Below the pieces are notes generated by a model. The model worked only from the letters and a program-made list of their open reading frames with translations, had not been told where the DNA came from and did no database searches. DNA of 59,103 nucleotides from WARW01 sp964582365 (GTDB taxonomy: Bacteria; Patescibacteriota; Microgenomatia; UBA12405), in the NCBI GenBank assembly GCA_964582365.1, contig CAZOQV010000003.1, positions 1 to 59,103 on the forward strand, read 5' to 3'. The position numbers were made by a program, and so were the translations under genes. The first letter of the stretch is position 1. Every line of letters begins with the position of its first letter. This document shows, in pieces, positions 35,503 to 43,083 of this stretch.

Positions 35503-36879
35503 ATGCATATTCACATTTTAGGAATCGCTGGCACCATGACCGCCTCACTAGCTGTCGCTTTAAAAAAACAAGGGAATTTAGTCTCTGGTTCCGATCAAGA
35601 CAAAATTTATCCACCTATCAGTACCATTTTAGAAGAAGCCGATATAAAAATAAATTCTACTCCAATTAATTCTTCAATTGATTTGGCTATCATCGGATCA
35701 TCCTTTTCTAGTTTTCAAAGAACTAAAGATGAATTTGAGCAAATTAAAAAATTAAAGATCAAATATATTTCTGCCAGCGAATACATTGCCAAAAACTTAA
35801 TTAAAGAAAATTCAATTTTAATTGCTGGAACTTATGGTAAAACAACCATTACTTCCATTGTTTCTTGGATTTTTAATCAAGCCAAATTAAATCCCAATTA
35901 TATGTTTGGAGGTAAAGCTTTAAATCGTTTTCCATCAGTCAATATTTCACCTACAAATTGGTCTATCATCGAAGCCGACGAATCAATTCATGGTCTCGAT
36001 AACCAAGCTAAATTTCTTTATTATCCAGTTAATTTTTTATTATTGACCAGCGCCGATTGGGAACATAAAGATTCTTATCCTACTGAAATTGCCAATTTTA
36101 ATGCTTTCAAAGCATTAATTTTAAATGTTTCTAAAGATGGAATTTTATTTATAAATTCTCAAGGCTATCAGACCAAAGAATTAAGTCTTTACTCAAAATC
36201 AAAAATAGTTACCTACAATTCAATTGAATCTAATTATTTTATAAAAAATACAAAAATCAAGAAAAATTATTCTATCTTGACTATAAAAACTCCTCGAAAT
36301 ATCTTAAAAATCAAAACTAAATTAATCGGTCAATTTAACTTTGAAAACATTTTAGCAGCCATTGCTATTACCGATAGTCTAAATATTCCTCAAACTAAAA
36401 TTAAACAAGCCATTTCTAAATTCAATGGAATAAATCGTCGTCTTGAAAAAATTTATGATCATAAAAAAATTATTATATTTGATGATTTTGCCCAATCTTC
36501 CAATAGAATTAAATCAACGATTGAAGCCATAAAACAACATTTTCCAAAAAATAATATAAAAGTTTTATATCAACCTCATGCCTCTTTTATCCAACACAAA
36601 GAAAGTATTAAAAATTTTAATCATGTTTTCGATTCAGCCTCTGAAGTTGTTTTAACTCAATTAACTTTTAACAAAAACATTGACAAAAATGAACGCGTCA
36701 CCGCCAAAGATTTTAAAGAGGTGGTTGGAGACAAATTAATTTATTTTCCCATCGATGAAGATGTTTTAAATCATTTTCAAAAAACTCTTACAAAAGGAGA
36801 TATACTCATAAACATGAGTTCTGGTGGTTTTACTGGAAATAAAATAATGAGAAAATTAATATTAGAAATTAGAAATTAG
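35503..36879 (+). CDS. Mur ligase, MurC/Mpl type
   Basis: The protein (458 residues) begins MHIHILGIAGTMTASLAVALKKQGNLVSGSD, closer to Mpl (UDP-MurNAc:tripeptide recycling ligase) than to typical MurC. The ATP loop is GTYGKTT (109-115), where MurC and Mpl usually have GTHGKTT. EADESIHGLDNQAKF and TSADWEHKDSY are the central-domain motifs. Either it recycles tripeptide onto UDP-MurNAc or it replaces MurC, adding the first residue. No other MurC, MurD or MurF is in the window. The coding end lies in a GAAATTR tract. Confidence 0.8.
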   Translation: MHIHILGIAGTMTASLAVALKKQGNLVSGSDQDKIYPPISTILEEADIKINSTPINSSIDLAIIGSSFSSFQRTKDEFEQIKKLKIKYISASEYIAKNLIKENSILIAGTYGKTTITSIVSWIFNQAKLNPNYMFGGKALNRFPSVNISPTNWSIIEADESIHGLDNQAKFLYYPVNFLLLTSADWEHKDSYPTEIANFNAFKALILNVSKDGILFINSQGYQTKELSLYSKSKIVTYNSIESNYFIKNTKIKKNYSILTIKTPRNILKIKTKLIGQFNFENILAAIAITDSLNIPQTKIKQAISKFNGINRRLEKIYDHKKIIIFDDFAQSSNRIKSTIEAIKQHFPKNNIKVLYQPHASFIQHKESIKNFNHVFDSASEVVLTQLTFNKNIDKNERVTAKDFKEVVGDKLIYFPIDEDVLNHFQKTLTKGDILINMSSGGFTGNKIMRKLILEIRN

Positions 36880-36918
36880 AATTGTATTTATATTAAAAAT
36901 TAGAAATTATATTTATAT
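36858..36918 (+). repeat. GAAATTR tract across a gene junction
   Basis: TATTAGAAATTAGAAATTAG and a second part, AAAATTAGAAATTATATTTATATTATATG, cover the stop of the Mur ligase gene and the gap before murA. Confidence 0.65.
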
Positions 36919-36921
36919 TAT

Positions 36922-38250
36922 ATGTCTAGATATATTATCGACGGAGGAAAACCACTAAAAGGAGAAGTTTCCATCAGAGGTGCTAAAAATGCCAGTTTTA
37001 AACAAATAATTGCTTCTTTATTAACTGATCAGACAGTTTATTTAAACAACGTTCCTCAAATTTCAGATGTTAAAATAACCACAAGTATCGCCAAAAGTCT
37101 TGGTTGTCAAGCAATTCAAACTGCCGAACATTGTCTTGAATTAACCACTCCAAAAATAACTAAAACCATTGTCCCTAACGGAACTGGTGAAAAATCAAGA
37201 TCTTCTTTTATGTTTGCCGCTCCACTATTATCCAGAGTTGGCACCGCCATTGTTCCAATTCCAGGTGGCGATAAATTAGGCAGTCGACCATTAGATCGTC
37301 TTTTCGACTGTTATTCTAAAATGAACATCAATGTTTCTGAAACTGACCACGATATTACTTTTAATACAGATAAAATTATCGGTACCCATTTTACTTTTAC
37401 AAAACCATCACACACCGTTACTGAAGCAATTTTAATGACCGCTGTTCTAGCTAATGGTGAAACTATTATTGATAATGCCGCTCTTGAACCGGAAATTGAT
37501 GATTTAATTTTAATGTTAAACCAAATGGGTGCCAAAGTTCAAAGAGACTCTAACGATATTAAAAGAATAATAATTCAAGGTGTTTCCAAATTAAACGGAA
37601 CCACCCACGAAGTTATTTGTGACCGAAATGAAATTGTCACTTTTGCTTGTGCGGCTTTATCCACTAAAGGATCTGTTTCTATTTTAAAAGTCAAACCAGA
37701 CACTGTCAAAACCTTTTTGGACATCATTATTAAAATGGGTGCTGATGTAAAAATTGGTAACGATGAAATTTATGTTGGTTGGACAAAACCTTTGTCTGGT
37801 ATTGACATTGAAACCAATCCAGAACCGGGTTTTATGACTGACTGGCAAGCCATTTTTTCTGTTCTTTTAACTCAAACTGTCGGTTGTAGTTCTGTTATCG
37901 AAAGAGTTTATCCTAGCCGTTTTCAACATATCGAAAATCTCAAAAAAATGGGAGCTAAAACAACTTTTTTTAATCCTGAAATCGATAATCCAGATGAATA
38001 TTATCAATTTAACAAAGAAAGTGACAAACCTGAATATTTTCATGGAGTTAAAATTTATGGTCCAGCCAAATTAACTCCGGCTAATTTCACCATTAATGAT
38101 CTTCGAGCTGGAGCTTCGGCCACTATTGCCGCTCTCACTGCTTCTGGGAAATCCACCATTGAAGGAATTGACTACATTGAAAGGGGATACGAAAAATTAG
38201 CCGAACGTCTTTGGTCTTTAGGTGCTAACATAGAATATATAAAAATTTAA
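36922..38250 (+). CDS. murA: UDP-N-acetylglucosamine 1-carboxyvinyltransferase with Asp at the catalytic Cys site
   Basis: This 442-residue enzyme transfers enolpyruvate to UDP-GlcNAc, the committed step of peptidoglycan synthesis. GEVSIRGAKNASFKQIIASLL carries the conserved Lys-Asn pair, and FMTDWQAIFSVLLTQ and LRAGASATIAAL are also typical. The flexible-loop cysteine that fosfomycin alkylates (GGC in E. coli) is Asp117 (PIPGGDKLGSRP). Natural Asp variants are active and fosfomycin-insensitive, so the same is expected here. Closely followed by mraY. Confidence 0.93.
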   Translation: MSRYIIDGGKPLKGEVSIRGAKNASFKQIIASLLTDQTVYLNNVPQISDVKITTSIAKSLGCQAIQTAEHCLELTTPKITKTIVPNGTGEKSRSSFMFAAPLLSRVGTAIVPIPGGDKLGSRPLDRLFDCYSKMNINVSETDHDITFNTDKIIGTHFTFTKPSHTVTEAILMTAVLANGETIIDNAALEPEIDDLILMLNQMGAKVQRDSNDIKRIIIQGVSKLNGTTHEVICDRNEIVTFACAALSTKGSVSILKVKPDTVKTFLDIIIKMGADVKIGNDEIYVGWTKPLSGIDIETNPEPGFMTDWQAIFSVLLTQTVGCSSVIERVYPSRFQHIENLKKMGAKTTFFNPEIDNPDEYYQFNKESDKPEYFHGVKIYGPAKLTPANFTINDLRAGASATIAALTASGKSTIEGIDYIERGYEKLAERLWSLGANIEYIKI

Positions 38251-38254
38251 TTTT

Positions 38255-39289
38255 ATGCCTCACTTATATTTAGGTCTACTTCTTTTTTCTTTTTTAATTA
38301 CCAGCATTCTGGTTGTTCCTTTTATCAATCTTCTCTATAAACTAAAGTTCCAACGACAAATCCAAAAAACCACTGATTTTCAAAATAAAAGAACCGCTAT
38401 TTTTGATAAATTTCACAACACCAAAAGTGGAACACCAATAGGCGGGGGAATATTAATCATCTCCGTCGTTCTTATTCTTTTTATAATTCTTTCTCCAATC
38501 ATTAAATTTTCTCGAATTTTTGTTTCTTCTAATTACCAAATAAACAAAGAAATCTTTATTCTTTTCTTCACTTTTATAAGTTTCGGATTATTAGGACTTT
38601 ACGATGATGTTTTAAAATTCTTTGGCTTCAAAAAAACCGGTTTCTTTGGTTTAAGAATGTCACATAAATTTATCTTGCAAATAATAATTTCTTTAATTAT
38701 TTCTTTAATGATTTATTTTCAATTAGGAATCAATTTTATTTATATTCCTTTCTTTGGTGCTATCAAATTAGGCTTATTTTACATCCCCATTTCTACCCTT
38801 ATTATCGCTGGTTTTGCAAATTTCTTTAATATTTCCGATGGTCTCGATGGTTTATCTTGTGGGCTTTTAATGATTTCTCTATTTGCTTTTTGGATTTTAG
38901 CTAGCACTTCCATGGATACTATTATTTCCTCTTTTCTAGCCCTTTGGATCGGAGCCTTAATTGCCTTTCTTTATTTCAATGTTTATCCAGCCAGAATCTG
39001 GCTTGGCGATGTCGGTTCACTTTCATTTGGAGCTACTTTTGCTGTTATCGCCTTACTCTTAGGGAAAATAGTTCCTTTAATCATTGTGGGGTTTCCTTTT
39101 ATTGTCGAAGGCATGTCTAGTGCTATTCAATTAGTTAGTAAAAAATATTTCAAGAAAAAAGTTTTTCCTGCTGCTCCTCTTCATTTAACTCTACAAAGTA
39201 TTGGTTGGGAAGAACCAAAAATTGTCTTCCGTGCCTGGCTAGCTGGAATTATATTAGCTATTTTTGGACTATGGTTGGGAATAAATTAG
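38255..39289 (+). CDS. mraY: Phospho-N-acetylmuramoyl-pentapeptide transferase
   Basis: This 344-residue polytopic enzyme (about 10 helices) makes lipid I. It has FHNTKSGTPIGGG, the acidic GLYDDVLK pair, NISDGLDGL, WLGDVGS and AAPLHLTLQSIGWEE with the conserved histidine of the cytoplasmic loop. ATG lies four bases after the murA stop. The next gene starts 19 bases inside its end. Confidence 0.94.
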   Translation: MPHLYLGLLLFSFLITSILVVPFINLLYKLKFQRQIQKTTDFQNKRTAIFDKFHNTKSGTPIGGGILIISVVLILFIILSPIIKFSRIFVSSNYQINKEIFILFFTFISFGLLGLYDDVLKFFGFKKTGFFGLRMSHKFILQIIISLIISLMIYFQLGINFIYIPFFGAIKLGLFYIPISTLIIAGFANFFNISDGLDGLSCGLLMISLFAFWILASTSMDTIISSFLALWIGALIAFLYFNVYPARIWLGDVGSLSFGATFAVIALLLGKIVPLIIVGFPFIVEGMSSAIQLVSKKYFKKKVFPAAPLHLTLQSIGWEEPKIVFRAWLAGIILAIFGLWLGIN

Positions 39290-39822
39290 ATTTATTAAAA
39301 TTAGAGATAAGTTATTATCTCGATTTACCTTACAGTAAAAATATCCTTAAAGACGGAAAAATAATTAAGGAAAAATTTTTAGGCGGAAAAGGCAATTGTC
39401 GTCAGATTGCCACTGAAACCATTCGTCTGGCTCAAAAACAAAATTTAGATTTAACTAAATTAACCAATCCAGAATTTTACAATTTCCAAAAAAAGAACCA
39501 TCTTGGTATTGATTGTTCTGGCCTTGCCGTTCAATTATTAAATTTTTATTTCGAAACTAAATTAAATCCTCGTAAAATTTCGGCCAACATGCTCACTTCA
39601 GTTCCACTTTCAAAAGAAATAAAACCAAATGAAATTAAAACAGGGGATTTAATTCGTCAAAAAGATGGCCACCATGTTCTGTTTATTGTCGAAAAACAAG
39701 GCAATATCATCACTTATGTTGATAGCTCTCGTGAAGGCAGGGGAGTTAAATATGGAACCACCGACATCACTGATAAAAATTTCCACCACAACGGATTTTT
39801 TAGAATTAACAAAAACATGTAG
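39271..39822 (+). CDS. NlpC/P60-like cysteine peptidase without signal peptide
   Basis: This 183-residue protein has an NlpC/P60-type core: Cys82 in GIDCSGLAVQLL, and His134/His135 in IRQKDGHHVLFIVE as the likely base. The N-terminal 75 residues (GKGNCRQIATETIRLAQ) are not recognised. There is no signal peptide or membrane helix, so it should act in the cytoplasm, unlike most cell-wall NlpC/P60 enzymes. An open frame extends upstream to 39205, but the ATG at 39271 overlaps the mraY end by 19 bases and is preferred. It could process cytoplasmic precursors or a carrier conjugate; both are inference. Confidence 0.7.
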   Translation: MVGNKLDLLKLEISYYLDLPYSKNILKDGKIIKEKFLGGKGNCRQIATETIRLAQKQNLDLTKLTNPEFYNFQKKNHLGIDCSGLAVQLLNFYFETKLNPRKISANMLTSVPLSKEIKPNEIKTGDLIRQKDGHHVLFIVEKQGNIITYVDSSREGRGVKYGTTDITDKNFHHNGFFRINKNM

Positions 39823-39846
39823 AGACGCCACACATGACGTCTCTAC
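39819..39846 (+). repeat. GTAGAGACG palindrome at convergent gene ends
   Basis: GTAGAGACG and CGTCTCTAC form a perfect nine-base-pair stem around a ten-base loop, between the stops of the NlpC/P60-like gene (+) and the LysW-like gene (-). No T-run follows, so it is either a non-canonical bidirectional terminator or a small extragenic palindrome. A related GAGACG...CGTCTC element lies inside ileS (49463-49515). Confidence 0.7.
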
Positions 39847-39853
39847 TGCGAAA

Positions 39854-40012
39854 CTATTTTTCTTCAATCAATTCTCGATATTTTAGTGGATTTAAAGACA
39901 AAATTTCCACTTCAGTCCCACATTCAGGACATTCAATGATATCTCCCACTGCAGTGGCCTCTATTAATTCAATTTCTATTTTGCAATCTGGACAAATAAC
40001 TTTTTCGTTCAT
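39854..40012 (-). CDS. LysW-like zinc-ribbon protein lacking the carrier C-terminus
   Basis: This 52-residue protein has a two-CPxC zinc ribbon (Cys7, Cys10, Cys28, Cys31) and a body that follows LysW, the amino-group carrier of lysine/arginine biosynthesis: CPDCKIEIELIEATAVGDIIECPECG then EVEILSLNPLKY. LysW normally ends in EDWGE, whose last glutamate is the attachment point; this one ends in LIEEK. It is therefore a variant that could not carry substrates in the known way unless another glutamate is used. It is divergent from the PLP/ATP-grasp pair across 40 bases and convergent with the NlpC/P60-like gene. Confidence 0.7.
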   Translation of the reverse strand: MNEKVICPDCKIEIELIEATAVGDIIECPECGTEVEILSLNPLKYRELIEEK

Positions 40013-40035
40013 GTTTTATTAAAATTAATAACTAG

Positions 40036-40041
40036 TATAAT
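40036..40041 (+). promoter_or_regulatory. -10 element before the PLP enzyme
   Basis: TATAAT ends 11 bases before the ATG at 40053, in the divergent gap shared with the LysW-like gene. It predicts a very short leader. Confidence 0.4.
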
Positions 40042-40052
40042 TAACCTATTAT

Positions 40053-40823
40053 ATGACAAGCACACCTTTAATTAAATTAGAAAATGTTTATCTCAAAAGG
40101 GAAGACTTGAACGAAACTGGTTCCGCCAAAGATCGAGCCATGATTTCTCAAATCGAAAATCTAATAAAACAAGGTTTTAAGACTGCTGTCATTTCTAGCA
40201 CTGGCAATGCTGCTATTTCTGCCGCCCATTTTTGTAAACTCAGCCAAATCGATTTAACTATTTTTGTTTCTCCCAAAATCGATCAAAATAAGCTCAACTT
40301 ACTTAAAAAAAATGGTTGCCAAATTTTTATTTCTGATCAACCCATCAGTGAATCTATAAAATTTTCTAAAAAAAATCAGGCCTATCTTCTCCGTCAATCT
40401 ACTGACCCCAGTGCTTTAATTGGTTATCAAAAAATTGGTCCAGAATTAATAAATCAATTGCCTCAAACTACCAGTATTTTTGTTCCAGTTGGCAGTGGCA
40501 CCACTCTTTTGGGAATTTCTCAATCTTTACCAACAATAAAAATTTTTGCCGTTAAACCAGCAGATACAACTTTAACCGATGCTTTAACTGTTAAATACCA
40601 ACCTCTAAAAAATAAAATTATTTCTGCCGTCAAAAATTCTAAAGGTTCAGAACTAATTATTCAAAACGATGAAATTTTAGAAGCTCATAAAATATTAGAA
40701 CTAAACAAGGTTAAAACTTCTCTTGAAAGTGCCTTAGCCTTTGCTGGATTTAAAAAAGCTCTTAAAAACAACCTAAATATAGGTAATTATCCCGTCGTCA
40801 TTTTAACCGGATGTCAAAGATAA
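40053..40823 (+). CDS. Fold-type II PLP-dependent enzyme (threonine synthase/dehydratase-like), short
   Basis: The protein (256 residues) starts TPLIKLENVYLKREDLNETGSAKDRA, where Lys26 is the Schiff-base lysine. SSTGNAAISAAHF is the substrate loop and PVGSGTTLLG the PLP-phosphate loop. The family includes threonine synthase, threonine/serine dehydratases, racemases and diaminopropionate-forming enzymes. It is about 60-150 residues shorter than most of these and lacks their C-terminal regulatory part. Its stop overlaps the ATP-grasp start by 13 bases, so the two are coupled. Sitting between mraY and ftsW suggests that it makes an amino acid for the cell wall; this is inference. Confidence 0.8.
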   Translation: MTSTPLIKLENVYLKREDLNETGSAKDRAMISQIENLIKQGFKTAVISSTGNAAISAAHFCKLSQIDLTIFVSPKIDQNKLNLLKKNGCQIFISDQPISESIKFSKKNQAYLLRQSTDPSALIGYQKIGPELINQLPQTTSIFVPVGSGTTLLGISQSLPTIKIFAVKPADTTLTDALTVKYQPLKNKIISAVKNSKGSELIIQNDEILEAHKILELNKVKTSLESALAFAGFKKALKNNLNIGNYPVVILTGCQR

Positions 40824-41917
40824 ATTTAACCACCATTATTAATCAATCGTCTTATATTTTCTTTTTTTTGGTGGTCGATAAATTTTTAGATATTGATCTT
40901 CCTGAACTTAAAAATTTTGAAAAAATTTATCTTTCCGATTATCCATCTATCGCAGAAAAAAATAGTGGAAAATTACTTTCCCACCCAAAAGTTATAGACT
41001 ATATTTGTCAAAAATCTAAAAAAAATAATCTTACTCCTGTCATTATTCCTTTTAAACCATCTGCCAAAGTCGATTTTTTGTGTCAAAAAAATAATTGGAT
41101 AAATGCTAGCAATTCTGCTCCAATTAACCGTTTTTTGGAAGATAAAATTAAATTTACTAAACTTAGTCAGAAATACAAATTACCAATTATTCCTTCTTCG
41201 ATAGATACTTTTTCTCAAAAAAATTTTTTAAAATATCAAAAAAAATATACTTCCAAATTAGTTCTTCAAACTCATTTTGGTTGGGCAGGAAATAGTACCT
41301 TTTCTGCCGAACATTGGGACGAAATAAAAGATAAAATTACTCAAGGCGTCATTGTCAAATACACTCCTTTTATTAGTTCTTCCTACTCCCTTTTAAACAA
41401 TTGCTGTCTTACCAAATACGGCTTAATTCAAAGTCCACCAGCTCTTCAATATACTGGTATTTCACCCTATACTCAAAATCCTTTTACTACCGTCGGTCGT
41501 CAATGGCCTTCAATGGCTCCTCAAAAAATAATCAACGACATTAATAAAATAACTGAAAAATTTGGCAAAATTTTACCAGAAATTGGATACAAGGGGTTTT
41601 TTGGTCTTGATTTTTTAATTAATAAAAACAAAGTCTATTTACTAGAATGCAACCCTCGACTTACTGCTTCTTTTAGTTTTTACACTCAGATAGAGTTAAC
41701 CCAAAACATTACTCCTCTTTTTTATTTTCATTTAGCCGAATTTTTAAAACTTGATTATAAAATTAATTTAAAACAAGAAAAATCAAGATTTAACAATAAA
41801 AAAATTATTGGTTCCGAGTTGACTCCCAAAAATAAAGACAATTATACTTGTCAAAAATTAAATTTTGACTATCCTTTGTCAAAAAACACCAATCCTATTT
41901 CTATCAAAATTAAATGA
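40811..41917 (+). CDS. ATP-grasp ligase of unknown substrate
   Basis: This 368-residue protein has an ATP-grasp fold: LEDKIKFTKLSQKYKLPIIPS, the SKLVLQTHFGWAGNSTF ATP-binding loop, IVKYTPF, and metal-binding GFFGLDFLI...VYLLECNPRLTAS. The family joins a carboxylate to an amine (or similar nucleophile) using ATP. It is not an obvious D-Ala-D-Ala ligase. It overlaps the PLP enzyme upstream and ftsW downstream, so a shared pathway with the PLP enzyme and peptidoglycan synthesis is likely. It might add the PLP-enzyme product to a precursor, or replace a missing ligase; the sequence alone cannot decide. Confidence 0.78.
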   Translation: MSKINLTTIINQSSYIFFFLVVDKFLDIDLPELKNFEKIYLSDYPSIAEKNSGKLLSHPKVIDYICQKSKKNNLTPVIIPFKPSAKVDFLCQKNNWINASNSAPINRFLEDKIKFTKLSQKYKLPIIPSSIDTFSQKNFLKYQKKYTSKLVLQTHFGWAGNSTFSAEHWDEIKDKITQGVIVKYTPFISSSYSLLNNCCLTKYGLIQSPPALQYTGISPYTQNPFTTVGRQWPSMAPQKIINDINKITEKFGKILPEIGYKGFFGLDFLINKNKVYLLECNPRLTASFSFYTQIELTQNITPLFYFHLAEFLKLDYKINLKQEKSRFNNKKIIGSELTPKNKDNYTCQKLNFDYPLSKNTNPISIKIK

Positions 41918-43083
41918 AAGAAAATAAATCCCCCTTATTATTCTTAGTTTTCAGCTTGGTTTTTGTCGGTTTAATTTTTATTTCCATTTCTTCATTAAGC
42001 GAAGCCAATTCTTTAATTGGCGATAAATTTTTTTATATTAAAAAACAAGTATTTTGGATTATTTTGGGATTAATTTGTTTATACATCACTTCAAAAATAA
42101 ACATTAAAACCATCAAAAAGTTTTCTTTTATTTTCTACGCTATTTCCATTTTGGGTTTAATTTTAGTTTTAATTCCAAGCCTGGGCAATGAAGCTCTTGG
42201 TGCTAGACGTTGGTTAAATTTAGGTTTTACTAGTATTCAGCCTTCTGAAATTTTAAAATTAAGTTCCATTATTTATTTTTCTTTTCTTTTTTCTAAACCA
42301 GAAAATCACAACATTAAAAATCTAATTTTTTACCTTGGAATCCCATTTGTCTTAATTATCATTCAACCAAATTTAAGCACTGCCATTTTAATTTCGGCCA
42401 TTGTTAGTTCAATTTATTATATTTCTGGTGGTGACATTATGCCTCTTTTTGGTATTATTTGTGTTTTTTTAGTAGTCAGTGTTCCCTTAGTCTTTTTTTC
42501 ACCCTATCGTTCCGCCAGATTAAAAACTTTTTTAGAACCACAACAAAACCAAGAAACTTCGTCATATCACAGTAATCAAATAATTTTATCCCTTTCTTCT
42601 GGTGGTTTTTTTGGAAAAGGATTTGCCAACTCCGATCAAAAATACAAATTCCTTCCTAAAATTTCTACAGACTCTATTCTTGCGGTCATTGGTGAAGAAA
42701 TTGGATTTATTGGAATTTTTGCAGTCTTATTAATTTATCTTTCTTTAATAAATTATCTTTTGAAATTTTCTCAAACAATCGAAGATCCTTTTCAAAGTCT
42801 TTTAGTTTCTGGTAGCGCCTGTCTAATTGCTTATCAAAGCTTGATTAATATTTCTGCTATTGCTGCTCTCATTCCTTTAACCGGTGTTCCTTTACCGTTT
42901 ATTTCCTATGGTGGTTCTTCACTAGTCACTCTTTTTATTGTTATTGGGCTGGTCAGAAATGTCGAAAAAAATCAAAAACTGTTATACTTAAAGAGTGATC
43001 TCAATCAAACCAAAAAAGACGGTAATCATCACCGGAACTCACTTGACTCCGGCCACCGAACTCATTCGTCAATTGAAAAATGA
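41914..43083 (+). CDS. ftsW: Lipid II polymerase FtsW (SEDS family)
   Basis: This 389-residue polytopic SEDS glycosyltransferase has ARRWLNLGFTSIQPSEILKL, FLPKISTDSILAVIGEEIGFIG with the essential aspartate loop, and GVPLPFISYGGSSLV. It starts four bases before the end of the ATP-grasp gene (ATGA). Placement before murG, ftsA and ftsZ identifies it as the division paralogue; the other SEDS protein at 49762 is the RodA candidate. Its last 30 residues overlap murG by 89 bases and form a polar tail. Confidence 0.92.
   Translation: MKENKSPLLFLVFSLVFVGLIFISISSLSEANSLIGDKFFYIKKQVFWIILGLICLYITSKINIKTIKKFSFIFYAISILGLILVLIPSLGNEALGARRWLNLGFTSIQPSEILKLSSIIYFSFLFSKPENHNIKNLIFYLGIPFVLIIIQPNLSTAILISAIVSSIYYISGGDIMPLFGIICVFLVVSVPLVFFSPYRSARLKTFLEPQQNQETSSYHSNQIILSLSSGGFFGKGFANSDQKYKFLPKISTDSILAVIGEEIGFIGIFAVLLIYLSLINYLLKFSQTIEDPFQSLLVSGSACLIAYQSLINISAIAALIPLTGVPLPFISYGGSSLVTLFIVIGLVRNVEKNQKLLYLKSDLNQTKKDGNHHRNSLDSGHRTHSSIEK

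Noticed and set aside
39649..39886. Overlapping open frames on both strands around the mraY-PLP gap
   Set aside because: They are out of frame with the NlpC/P60-like and LysW-like genes, which have recognisable motifs; only those two were kept.
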